DNA of 64,000 nucleotides. Origin: Myxococcus qinghaiensis (GTDB lineage Bacteria; Myxococcota; Myxococcia; Myxococcales; Myxococcaceae). The stretch is from positions 62,001 to 126,000 of the forward strand of contig NZ_JAKCFA010000027.1 of the NCBI RefSeq assembly GCF_024198215.1, written 5' to 3'. Of the stretch, positions 44,788 through 52,921 are shown piece after piece. Position numbers and translations under genes: made by a program. Position 1 is the first letter of the stretch. Each line of letters starts with the position of its first letter. The notes under the pieces were generated by a model. The model ran no database searches. It worked only from the letters and a program-made list of their open reading frames with translations, and was not told the DNA's origin.

Positions 44788-46410
44788 GTGCGTTACCCCC
44801 TCTGGCTCCTATTGGTTTGCGCCGGCTGTGCCGCGCGCGTGGTTCCCCCCTCTGGCGGCGAGTCCGCCCTGGCGTCCGTGCGTTCGGAAGGCCTGACGCC
44901 CGCGCGAGAACAGGTGCCGCCGGCACAGGTCTCAGCCGTGCCGGGAGTTCCGGCAGCGGGAGCGACCGCTGAGGCCGCGGCCGTCGTGGCCGAGGCCTCC
45001 GACGAGAGCTGCGCGCTGTCGGCGGAAGACCTGGAGGACGAGGCGGCGGAAGCCGGCGAGGGTGAGGGCGACGACGGCGAGGGCGAGACGCCGACGGTGG
45101 GTGGTGAGGTGCCCACGGGGCCGGTGTACTCGGCGGAGATCTCCGATGAGGACCTGACGCGACGCTGGAAGGAAGACATCGCGTCGCTCGGCTCCATGGC
45201 GGTGGGCTTCGCGCACAGCGGGCGGCTGGTGAACTCGGTGCAGTTCCCCAAGGGCGACGACTGGGTTGTGGTCTCGCCGGAGATCGCGTGGGGCACGCAG
45301 GAGAGCATCGACTACCTGGTGACGGCCATTCGCGAGGTGCGCGCGAAGTACCCGGAGGCGCCGCCCATCCGCGTCAACGGCATCAGCAACAAGGAGGGTG
45401 GCTACAAGCGTCCTCACAAGAGCCACCAGAACGGCCGGGACGTGGACGTCGGCTTCTACTACCCGACGGTGGACCCCATCCGGGAGCGTGAGCGCGAGCG
45501 GTACATCAACGTGCCGCTCAACTGGGCGTTCATCCGGGCGGTGGTGACGAAGACGGACATCCAGCTCATCCTCGTGGACAAGCGCGTGCAGAAGGTCCTG
45601 TACGAGCATGCGCTGGCGGTGGGTGAGGACAAGGCGTGGTTGGACTCGTTGTTCAGCCCGGTGGGCATCATCCGGCACGCGCGTCGGCATCGGGACCACT
45701 TCCATCTGCGGTTCCACAACCCGAGGGCGCAGGAGCTGGGGCGTCGCGTGCAGCCGCTCCTGTCGTTGCAGCCCGAGCACAACGTGATGCTGCACCGCGT
45801 GCGCTCTGGAGACACGCTGGGCGGTATCGCGCTGAAGTACGGGTCGACGGTGTCGATGATTCGCAAGGCGAACCGCATGAAGAACAACTTCCTGCGTGCT
45901 GGCCAGCGGTTGTCGGTGCCGCTGCGGGGACCGTGCACGAACTGCCCGGTGCCGCCGCCGTTCGTGCTGCCGCCCCGGCAACTGCCGCCCGAGACGCAGG
46001 CTCCCGCCGTGGCCGCCGCCTCCAGCGCCGCGCCCGTCGTGGAGACGGCGCTGGCGACGAACTGCGCGAAGCCCATGCCGGTGGTCGAGGTCGTGAAGCC
46101 CGCTGGCGCCGCGCCTGTCGCCGAGGCGGTGAAGCCCGCCGCCGCGCCTGTCGCTGAGGCGGTGAAGCCCGCTGTCGCGCCTGTCGCTGAGGCGGTGAAG
46201 CCCGCCGCCGCGCCCGTTGCCGAAGCTCGCAATCCTGCGCTCGACCCGGCGGTGCACACCACGGTTCCTGTCGCCGCGTCGGCGCAGGCCGCCGGCATGC
46301 CCGTGTCCGAGTCGGCGCCGTCCGCCGCAGCCACGGTGAGTCCCCCGTCAGCAGCCTCTCCGCACGGTGCCTCGGAAGGTTCGTCCGCGGGCATCTCCCA
46401 CGGACGCTAA
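44788..46410 (+). CDS. MepA-like murein endopeptidase lipoprotein with LysM domain
   Basis: 540 residues: lipoprotein signal (lipobox CAGC), an acidic linker (about 75-125), an M74 MepA-type domain (about 130-320), a LysM domain (about 334-377) and a Pro/Ala/Val-rich tail with PVAEAVKP repeats. The zinc and catalytic pattern of MepA is conserved: His213 and Asp220, then His301, His304 and His306. MepA cleaves D-Ala-meso-DAP cross-links in peptidoglycan. LysM should hold it on glycan. The start is the GTG at 44788, giving the signal directly; the ribosome site is weak. A frameshifted copy of its 3' end lies 20 bp downstream. Confidence 0.9.
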   Translation: MRYPLWLLLVCAGCAARVVPPSGGESALASVRSEGLTPAREQVPPAQVSAVPGVPAAGATAEAAAVVAEASDESCALSAEDLEDEAAEAGEGEGDDGEGETPTVGGEVPTGPVYSAEISDEDLTRRWKEDIASLGSMAVGFAHSGRLVNSVQFPKGDDWVVVSPEIAWGTQESIDYLVTAIREVRAKYPEAPPIRVNGISNKEGGYKRPHKSHQNGRDVDVGFYYPTVDPIRERERERYINVPLNWAFIRAVVTKTDIQLILVDKRVQKVLYEHALAVGEDKAWLDSLFSPVGIIRHARRHRDHFHLRFHNPRAQELGRRVQPLLSLQPEHNVMLHRVRSGDTLGGIALKYGSTVSMIRKANRMKNNFLRAGQRLSVPLRGPCTNCPVPPPFVLPPRQLPPETQAPAVAAASSAAPVVETALATNCAKPMPVVEVVKPAGAAPVAEAVKPAAAPVAEAVKPAVAPVAEAVKPAAAPVAEARNPALDPAVHTTVPVAASAQAAGMPVSESAPSAAATVSPPSAASPHGASEGSSAGISHGR

Positions 46411-46430
46411 GCGTCGAGTGCTTCGCTAGT

Positions 46431-46539
46431 CCCATGGCCGAGTCGGCGCCGTCCGATGCCGCCTCGGCCAGTCTTCCTGTCAGCGGCCTCTCCGCATGGT
46501 GCCTCGGAGGGGTCGTCCGCAGGCATCTCCCACGGGCGC
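46431..46539 (+). pseudogene. Frameshifted duplicate of the MepA-like gene's 3' end
   Basis: The 109 bp here align with 46300-46407, the last codons of the MepA-like gene, with one inserted base. The last 60 nt (46480-46539) encode exactly the same 20 residues as the functional C terminus. All six nucleotide differences there are at third positions and synonymous. The stop codon TAA is replaced by TTC, so the frame runs on. The fragment ends four bases before the convergent caspase gene's stop. It is most simply the remains of a tandem paralogue. Confidence 0.75.
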
Positions 46540-46543
46540 TTCG

Positions 46544-48364
46544 TCAGAAGCGGGTCTTCACGCCCAGCTCCAGGCTGGGCAGGAACTTCACCTCGGAGAA
46601 GTCGTTCACGCGCAGGACGGCCAGGGGCAGCCGCCCTCCAAGGCTCAGCGCCAGCTCCGGCATGAGGTACATGGAGATGGACGCCATGGGCGCGACAGCC
46701 GGCCCCACCGTCCACCCCGTGTTGCCGGACTTGGACTGCACGACGAGCTGCAAGCTCGCCTCGACACCTCCGGCGAACTCCACGATGCGCGACCGCTTCC
46801 GCCACGCGTAGCCCACGCCGAACCCGGTGATGAACTCGCGGTTCTCTTCCTGCGGGCCCTGGCCCATCTGGAGCGAGAACGTCATTCCGCTCGCCTCGGC
46901 CCGAGTGGTCTCCAGCCGGAACGCCAGCAAGGCTCCACCCACCTCGAGCGCCGAGTGGCGCACGCCCACCGCCAGGCTCACCTCACGGGGGCCGGAAGGG
47001 CCTGGCGGGCGAGACATGGGCAGCGGCGGCGGCGGCAGGGCCTGCTCCAGCACCGGCTGCTCGGCGGCGAGCGCCGCGGCTGGCTCCGGAGTCGAAACGG
47101 GCGTCACCAAGGCCATCGCCGCCGCCTCCTCCATGGCCCGACGCAGGGTGGCCGTCTCCCAGGGCCGAGGCTCCTCCGGCGGCACCTTCTTGTCCGACTG
47201 CGCCCCCGACGTCTGCCTGGGTTTCACCGGCGTCTCCGACGGTGACTCCGGCCAGTTCCACTCCTCGGGCGAGGCCGACACGGCCGTCCGGGGCGCGGGG
47301 TCCTCGCCCCCCTTCGTGCCACCCACGCTGGACGCGGGTGCCACGGGCTGCAAATCCTCCCACCGCACCTTCAGCACCTGGCCCGCCGGCGCGCGCAAGG
47401 TGGCCTGGTGCTGCTTGCCCGCCCGCCACGCCCGCAGCTCGTAGTCGCCAGGAGGCACCGCGAGCCGAGGCACCGCGCCCGGCCCCAGCTCCGCGAGCAC
47501 CTGTCCCCGGCCGGGGCGCAGCAGCAACGCGCGCTCGAAGTCGTTGGGCAGCTCCAGCGCCGTGCCCGGGCTGGGAAGCTGCGTGAGGATGAGCTCGCCC
47601 TTGCCCGTCAGCCGGTAGTCATACGCGGGATGCTGCGCGCCCGTCAGCACGTCCGCCGTGGCGGAGACGGTATGCGCATACGCGTACTGATACGCCTCCG
47701 CCAGCGTCACCAGTCCATCGCCGGAAGCATCCGCCGCCCCGCGCAACCCGGACACCAGATGGTGCGTGAAGAGCGAGCCGCCCACCTCGCGAGACTCCAG
47801 CGCCAGCTCGTCCTCCGCGCTGGAGGTGAGCAGCGCATGGCCGGTGCTGTGCACCTCGTCCGTCAAGCGCAGCTCGAACGAGGGGCCCGGACGTCCCCCC
47901 TTGAAGCGCAGCAGCGCGCCGCTGCGGCAGCTGTCGACGATGGCGAGCCGCACATCCGCGTGCGTCGCGTCCAGCCACCGCCGCAGGTCCGCATACAACA
48001 AGCGCTCCGTGCCCAGCTCCAGGGCCACGCCATCCGAGTGCCCCGAGAAGTAGAAGAGCAACACCACCCGCGTGTCCGGCAGGCCGCGCAGCGAGTCCAC
48101 CTTCTTCGTCGCGGCGTCCAACGCGGCGCGCACCGTGGTCAGGTCCTGGCCCTGCAGGACCATGAGGTCCGAGGTCGGCACGTCCCCCAGCTCGGAGAGC
48201 ACGCCAGCGAGCTTGACGGCGTCGGCCTCGGCGTACCGCAGAGGAGGTCGCTCACCGCTGCCCACGTTGTGGCCCACCAGCACCGCGATGCGCCGCGTCC
48301 CCGCCTCGGCGGGAGAGGTGGCGCAGACAAGGAGGGCGAGGAGGAAGCAGCGGATGGAGGTCAT
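46544..48364 (-). CDS. Caspase-family (C14) protease with C-terminal barrel-like region
   Basis: 606 residues: signal peptide (about 1-21), a caspase-like p20 domain (about 24-260) and, after a Pro/Ala/Glu linker (about 340-450), a C-terminal region of alternating strands that looks like an outer-membrane barrel or beta-sandwich. The catalytic dyad is His109 in FSGHSDG and Cys146 in DSCRSG. By family it is an arginine/lysine- or other-specific cysteine protease. It is the third gene of a coupled operon: its ATG shares the A of the anti-sigma stop codon (a GTG one codon upstream is possible). Its export signal suggests envelope stress or signalling. Confidence 0.85.
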   Translation of the reverse strand: MTSIRCFLLALLVCATSPAEAGTRRIAVLVGHNVGSGERPPLRYAEADAVKLAGVLSELGDVPTSDLMVLQGQDLTTVRAALDAATKKVDSLRGLPDTRVVLLFYFSGHSDGVALELGTERLLYADLRRWLDATHADVRLAIVDSCRSGALLRFKGGRPGPSFELRLTDEVHSTGHALLTSSAEDELALESREVGGSLFTHHLVSGLRGAADASGDGLVTLAEAYQYAYAHTVSATADVLTGAQHPAYDYRLTGKGELILTQLPSPGTALELPNDFERALLLRPGRGQVLAELGPGAVPRLAVPPGDYELRAWRAGKQHQATLRAPAGQVLKVRWEDLQPVAPASSVGGTKGGEDPAPRTAVSASPEEWNWPESPSETPVKPRQTSGAQSDKKVPPEEPRPWETATLRRAMEEAAAMALVTPVSTPEPAAALAAEQPVLEQALPPPPLPMSRPPGPSGPREVSLAVGVRHSALEVGGALLAFRLETTRAEASGMTFSLQMGQGPQEENREFITGFGVGYAWRKRSRIVEFAGGVEASLQLVVQSKSGNTGWTVGPAVAPMASISMYLMPELALSLGGRLPLAVLRVNDFSEVKFLPSLELGVKTRF

Positions 48365-49125
48365 CACGGCTGGGTCTTCTCGAAGAGGAAGGAGGCCTGC
48401 GCCCCGGCGGGAACCGGCAACCGCGCGCGGTCCCGGATGACGTCAGCCCCTCCGGCCGACAGCTCACGCAGAGCGGGAGCCACGGACTCGAACGACAGGG
48501 GCTTGCGAGAGAACAGGGCGAACACTCGCTCGGGGCCCGGTGCGCTGTCGAGCACCACGCTCCCCGGAATCTCCAGCGGCATCCCGCGCGAGGGCAAGAG
48601 GCCGCTCTCGGTGCCACCAAAGGGGAAGTAGGTGCTCACCTGTCCCGCCCCATCCACCGACACCACGAGCACGTAGGGCAATCCCAGCCCCTCGACGACG
48701 AAGCGCACCTGGTCACCGGGGGCCAGCGCCTCGCCTTCCTCCACCTTCCAGGTGCGCTCGCCCCTGTGAGCGAAGAGCTGGAGCGCCGCGCCTCCCTTGA
48801 GGGCGTACTGAGGCTCCTCGGGCGGCCTGGGCACCGCGACGAGCACGAGCAGCAGCACCACGGCCGAGGACAGGGCGAGGGCGGGGGCCCACCACCGCCA
48901 GCGAGGCCCCCAGGGGGACACGCGCGTGGGGAGCCGGTCAGCGCGGGGAAGGACGTACGCCGTGAAGTGCCGGCGGTGCGACGCCAGCTCCTCCGCGCGG
49001 GTGCGACAGGTGAGACAGGCGTCCAGGTGGGCCTGGGTGGCATCGCGCTCCTGGGGGGAGAGCGCATCCATCGCGAGGGCGTCCAGCTTGAGGCTGGAGA
49101 CATGGGAGGGGGCGGCATTCATCAT
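48364..49125 (-). CDS. Zinc-finger anti-sigma factor with periplasmic domain
   Basis: 253 residues. The N-terminal cytoplasmic part has the zinc-binding anti-sigma motif His33-x3-Cys37-x2-Cys40. A transmembrane helix (about 78-99) follows, then a periplasmic domain of about 150 residues with a DUF4384-like look (EGEALAPGDQVRF, GLPYVLVVSVDGAGQV, STYFPF). It should hold the ECF sigma factor encoded immediately upstream, releasing it on an envelope signal. Its ATG overlaps the sigma stop codon (ATGA). A GGGAGG ribosome site lies in the end of the sigma gene. Confidence 0.88.
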   Translation of the reverse strand: MMNAAPSHVSSLKLDALAMDALSPQERDATQAHLDACLTCRTRAEELASHRRHFTAYVLPRADRLPTRVSPWGPRWRWWAPALALSSAVVLLLVLVAVPRPPEEPQYALKGGAALQLFAHRGERTWKVEEGEALAPGDQVRFVVEGLGLPYVLVVSVDGAGQVSTYFPFGGTESGLLPSRGMPLEIPGSVVLDSAPGPERVFALFSRKPLSFESVAPALRELSAGGADVIRDRARLPVPAGAQASFLFEKTQP

Positions 49126-49607
49126 GAGGGGGGCCTCCCGGCGAGCGCGTGCGCGTGCCGGTGGAAGTCTGCGAGCCGGTTGACGACGGTGCGACGGGAG
49201 ATACCGAGCACCTGGGCCACCTCGTCCTGGGTCATCCCATCGGCGAGGTGCAGCCAGGCGACCTCGGCCACCTTGGGGGGCGCGGTGGAGATGAGGCGGC
49301 GAGCGAGGTCCCGGCTCTCCAGGAGGCGCTCGGCATCGACGCCCGGAGTCTCGGGCAGGTCTCCGACGGGCACGGCGCGGCGGCGCCTGTCGCGGGCCTG
49401 GTTGAGGCAGTAGTTGGTGGCCACGCGGTAGATCCACGCGAGGGCATGGTGGGCGTCGGGGGCGCGGTCCAGCTGGCGGTGCAGGCGAAGGAAGGTCTCC
49501 TGGGCCGCGTCCGCCGCCGCGGCGTCGTCGCCCAGAATCTGCCGACAGCGGGCATACAGGGCGGGCCCGTAGGTGCGGTACAGCGAGTGGAGGCGATCTT
49601 CGGACAT
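49122..49607 (-). CDS. ECF-type sigma-70 factor
   Basis: 161 residues with sigma region 2 (about 5-75: DAAQETFLRLHRQLD, IYRVATNYCLNQARDRRRR) and region 4 (about 100-155: GMTQDEVAQVLGISRRTVVNRL). Regions 1 and 3 are absent, as in ECF factors. It directs RNA polymerase to promoters controlled by the coupled anti-sigma factor, likely including its own operon. Its stop overlaps the anti-sigma start by 4 nt. The 102-bp upstream spacer contains CAACACCCGGGTTGTCCGG, part of a dyad that could be a regulatory site, but this is weak evidence. Confidence 0.9.
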   Translation of the reverse strand: MSEDRLHSLYRTYGPALYARCRQILGDDAAAADAAQETFLRLHRQLDRAPDAHHALAWIYRVATNYCLNQARDRRRRAVPVGDLPETPGVDAERLLESRDLARRLISTAPPKVAEVAWLHLADGMTQDEVAQVLGISRRTVVNRLADFHRHAHALAGRPPS

Positions 49608-49709
49608 GGTGGGTTTCTGAATTTCCGGCCTCCCTACCAACACCCGGGTTGTCCGGATTGCGCAACAGGCGCTGCGGACCCGAGCGGGTGTGGTAGCACG
49701 GGGCCGCCC

Positions 49710-50588
49710 ATGGCCCTTCCCCCCCGCCGTGGCCCCTCGCTGGCCCACAAGGCCCGCCAGCGCACTCCGGGTCACCACTACAACGCGAGCTTCCTGTCCG
49801 CCGTGGACCGGACGGACATCCTGAGCTGGCTCGGGGGCCTCCACCCGCTGTGGGAGGAGCGCTACTCCAAGCACTTCCCACCCCCGCCGGGGCAGCAGCA
49901 GCGGCGCCTCCTGCGGCCGGTGTACTGGCTGGGGAACTGGCAGTTCGCGTGCCTGGACTACTACCGCCCTCCGAAGGGCCTCTTGAACCGGTGCGTGAAG
50001 GCGGAGCCCTTCCCGTCAGTCCTCCAGCGCCAGGTGGACAAAATCGAGGCGCTGGCGCGGCGCATGTTCCGGGGCCCGGACATGCCCAAGGGCTGGCACC
50101 TCAACACCTGTCTGGTGAACTTCTACGGCAGCCGGCTGGAAGAGGACCGCTGGGTGGACACGGCGCGGGTGGGCGAGCACAAGGACTTCGAGCCGGGGCC
50201 GGTGGCCTCGCTGTCCTTCGGCGAGCGGGCACTCATCCAGTTCGTCACGTCCTCGCGGCCCGGTGAGCGCGACGCGGTGGTGCTGGAGCAGTGGCTGGAT
50301 GACGGCTCGCTGGAGCTGTTCGGCGGGACGCGGTGGAAGGAGGAGACGTTCCACCGGGTGCAGCGCGTGGACACGCGCGACGGACATGACCTGGCGCCGA
50401 AGCTGCCGGACTTCCGCACGCGGCGCATCAACCTGACGTTCCGCTACGTGCCGGACATGCACGTGATTCCCTTCGCGAAGCTGTCCGACGAGGCGCGCGA
50501 GGACGTGCGCGGCTACATGGCGGAGCTCGCGAAGGGCAGCGCCTTCTTCCGTGAGGAGCTGGCCCGGGAGCGCCCCGCGTCCCCTTGA
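49710..50588 (+). CDS. AlkB-like 2-oxoglutarate/Fe(II) dioxygenase
   Basis: 292 residues. The iron-binding facial triad is visible as His157-x-Asp159 and His215, with Arg239 and Arg245 in RRINLTFR positioned for 2-oxoglutarate. LVNFYGSRLEEDRW and PGPVASLSFGERA also match the AlkB fold. Such enzymes oxidatively demethylate DNA, RNA or proteins; the substrate cannot be told here. The start at 49710 is chosen to leave the divergent sigma promoter region intact, though no strong ribosome site precedes it. It is convergent with the helicase gene. Confidence 0.88.
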   Translation: MALPPRRGPSLAHKARQRTPGHHYNASFLSAVDRTDILSWLGGLHPLWEERYSKHFPPPPGQQQRRLLRPVYWLGNWQFACLDYYRPPKGLLNRCVKAEPFPSVLQRQVDKIEALARRMFRGPDMPKGWHLNTCLVNFYGSRLEEDRWVDTARVGEHKDFEPGPVASLSFGERALIQFVTSSRPGERDAVVLEQWLDDGSLELFGGTRWKEETFHRVQRVDTRDGHDLAPKLPDFRTRRINLTFRYVPDMHVIPFAKLSDEAREDVRGYMAELAKGSAFFREELARERPASP

Positions 50589-50622
50589 AGGAGCGAGTCA
50601 CTGCCTCGGGCCCGCTGCCCGC

Positions 50623-51879
50623 TCAGCGCTGCTTGCGATGCGTCCGCGCGTGGCGTCCCGCGGGCTGTCGCTGCTCGCGCTGGGGCGGCGCCTCCGAGTC
50701 CTGCTGAGGCGGGCCCGGGTCCTTCTGCGAGGCGACGAACTGGTTCCACGCCTCCCGGAACACGGGGGAGTCGCGAGGCACCTGCACGCGGGGAATCTGC
50801 CCGCGCATGATGCGCTCGATTTGCGCGACGACGGCCTTGTCCTTGGACGTGGCGAAGGTGGAGGCCACGCCGCTGGCCTGCGCGCGCGCGGTGCGGCCGA
50901 TGCGGTGCACGTAGTCCTCGGGGGAGTGGGGCAAGTCGTAGTTGATGACCTGTCCCACGTCCTCCACGTCCAGGCCGCGCGCGGCGATGTCCGTGGCGAC
51001 GAGGCACCGGTAGGTCCCCTTGCGGAAGCCCTCCATCGCCTGGCGACGCTGGTTCTGCGTCCGGTCCGCGTGCAGCACCGCGCTCTTGTGGCCCGCGCGC
51101 TGGAGGGTGCGCAGCACCTTGTCCGCCCGCTCCTTCGTCTTGGCGAAGACGAGCGCGGTGGCCTCGTCCTCCGCGAGCAGCGTCAGCAGCAGCGCGGACT
51201 TCTCCTCCGGCTTGACGACGTAGAGCCGCTGCTCGGCCCGCTCGGCGGGAGTGCCGCTGCGAGTCACCTCCACGCGCACGGGACGGTACAGCCGCTCGCG
51301 GGCGAACTCGGTGACGTCCGGCCCCAGCGTCGCGGAGAACAGCAGCGTCTGCCGACGGCGGGGCAGGGCCTCGAAGATGCGCTCGAGTTGCGGGAAGAAG
51401 CCCATGTCGAGCATCCGGTCCGCCTCGTCGAGCACCAGGGCCTCCAGCTTGCTGAAGTCCACCATCCCGTTCTCCAGCAGGTCCACCAGGCGGCCAGGCG
51501 TGGCGAGCACGAAGGTGGGCTGGGCCTTGAGCGCCTCCACCTGGGCGCCCATGTCCTCGCCGCCGATGACCACGGTGTGCGTCAGGCCGCGGGCCTCGGC
51601 GAAGACCTGCACGGGCTCGGAGATCTGCTGGATGAGCTCGCGGGTGGGGGCGAGCACCAGGCCGAGCGTGCCCTTCTTGCTGTGGAAGCGCTCCACGAGG
51701 GGCAGCACATAGGCGGCCGTCTTGCCCGTGCCGGTGGCCGCACAGCCGATGATGTCCTTGCCCGAGAGGGCCGGGGGAATCGCCTGGGATTGGATGGGAG
51801 TGGGCTGCGTGAAGCGCACCCGGCGCAGGGCGCCGAGGGTGGCTTTGGACAGTCCGAGCCGGTCGAAGGATTCACTCAC
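50623..51879 (-). CDS. rhlE: DEAD-box RNA helicase, RhlE type
   Basis: 418 residues with all DEAD-box motifs: Q motif (FTQPTPIQSQAIP), AATGTGKT, PTREL, TPGR, DEAD, SAT, ARGLDVEDV and HRIGRTAR. The tail is Gln/Arg/Pro-rich and basic. It unwinds RNA duplexes using ATP in ribosome biogenesis or RNA decay. The start is GTG at 51879. It lies 57 bp after the first vWA gene on the same strand and may share its transcript, although RhlE genes are normally independent. Confidence 0.95.
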   Translation of the reverse strand: MSESFDRLGLSKATLGALRRVRFTQPTPIQSQAIPPALSGKDIIGCAATGTGKTAAYVLPLVERFHSKKGTLGLVLAPTRELIQQISEPVQVFAEARGLTHTVVIGGEDMGAQVEALKAQPTFVLATPGRLVDLLENGMVDFSKLEALVLDEADRMLDMGFFPQLERIFEALPRRRQTLLFSATLGPDVTEFARERLYRPVRVEVTRSGTPAERAEQRLYVVKPEEKSALLLTLLAEDEATALVFAKTKERADKVLRTLQRAGHKSAVLHADRTQNQRRQAMEGFRKGTYRCLVATDIAARGLDVEDVGQVINYDLPHSPEDYVHRIGRTARAQASGVASTFATSKDKAVVAQIERIMRGQIPRVQVPRDSPVFREAWNQFVASQKDPGPPQQDSEAPPQREQRQPAGRHARTHRKQR

Positions 51880-51936
51880 GGCTTCGGGGTATCACGGCGC
51901 GAGGCTCCGTGGGAAAGAGCCTCGGCCGACACTGTC

Positions 51937-52842
51937 CTACGTCGTGGTCCGCAGCTTCTGGGCCCAGGGCTCCAGGGCCCGGAGGATGCCCTTCACCCGC
52001 TCGGGGGACTTGCCTCCGTCCCGCAGTCGCTTGGCGACGGCGTCGAGGTGGGGGACGGCGCGCTCGGTGAGGGCCACGAGGGCGGCGGCCACGTCACAGG
52101 TATCCACCGCGTCGTCCATGCAGATGACCCTGTCCCCCATGACGTTGCGCCAGTACGCCTCGCAGTAGCCCCGACGCCGCTGGTCCGGGATGAGGAAGAA
52201 CGGGTGGAACGTGCGCTCCAGCCGTTGGACGGTCTGGGCGATGGGCATGTCCTTGTCGAGGGAGTCGCCGATGAGGCCTTTCGCCTGGGCCATGGACACC
52301 TTGTCCAGGGCGGGCTCGTCACCCGTCATGAAGAAGTAGCCCTTCTTCCCGCGCTTCTCGAAGCAGTCCATCGCGGTGTGCTCGGCGGCGAAGTACATGC
52401 CCAGCTCGTACGACTCGCCGGGGTTCGAGCCACCGCCGCGCTCCAGGAACATCCAGGTGAGCCACTGGTCCAACTGGTTCTCGGACGACTCGAACTGGCC
52501 CACTTGGAGCGGGGCGCGGTCGAAGAACGCGTCACCCACGGCCATGAAGAGCACCTGCGGGTCGGGGATGCCCGCCTCCATCAGGTCCTTCATGAAGGAG
52601 GGGAACGTCTGGCGCGCGAGGATTTCGGGGATGTTGCCCATGGAGCCCGTCACGTCGAGCGCCATGACGACGGCGAGCGAGTTCGGATGCGCCGCGCTGT
52701 CGCGGCTCTCACGGAACTTCACCCCCAGGGGGTCCATCTGGGGATGGCAGGCGCGCTGCTTGAACACTTCCTGAGGCGGAAGCTCGCTGCGAGCCCGCGT
52801 CATCGCCTCATGTGCCTTGTGGCTGTAACTCCCGTAACCCAT
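51937..52842 (-). CDS. vWA-domain protein 1 of a PurA-like/pseudokinase operon
   Basis: 301 residues. It starts with a conserved MGYGSYSHKAHEAMTRAR segment shared with the paralogue at 54298-55305, followed by a von Willebrand factor A domain. The metal-ion site appears as Asp63-x-Thr65-x-Ser67 (ALDVTGSMG). Other conserved stretches are DPQVLFMAVGDAF, LQVGQFESSE, ESYELGMYFAAEHT and GYFFMTGDE. There is no signal peptide, so it acts in the cytoplasm as a metal-dependent protein-binding module. It is the last gene of the four-gene operon (79 bp after the PurA-like gene), with a weak ribosome site. Confidence 0.85.
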   Translation of the reverse strand: MGYGSYSHKAHEAMTRARSELPPQEVFKQRACHPQMDPLGVKFRESRDSAAHPNSLAVVMALDVTGSMGNIPEILARQTFPSFMKDLMEAGIPDPQVLFMAVGDAFFDRAPLQVGQFESSENQLDQWLTWMFLERGGGSNPGESYELGMYFAAEHTAMDCFEKRGKKGYFFMTGDEPALDKVSMAQAKGLIGDSLDKDMPIAQTVQRLERTFHPFFLIPDQRRRGYCEAYWRNVMGDRVICMDDAVDTCDVAAALVALTERAVPHLDAVAKRLRDGGKSPERVKGILRALEPWAQKLRTTT

Positions 52843-52921
52843 GGTTGCTCGACCCCCTCGGTGGTGACACCGCGAAGGTACGTCGCGGCGCTCCGAAGCT
52901 AGCCCGGACGGCGCGCCCTCG

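Noticed and set aside
46434..46811. A short + strand gene starting at 46434
   Set aside because: It runs antisense into the caspase gene, its head is the frameshifted remnant, and it has no supported ribosome site.
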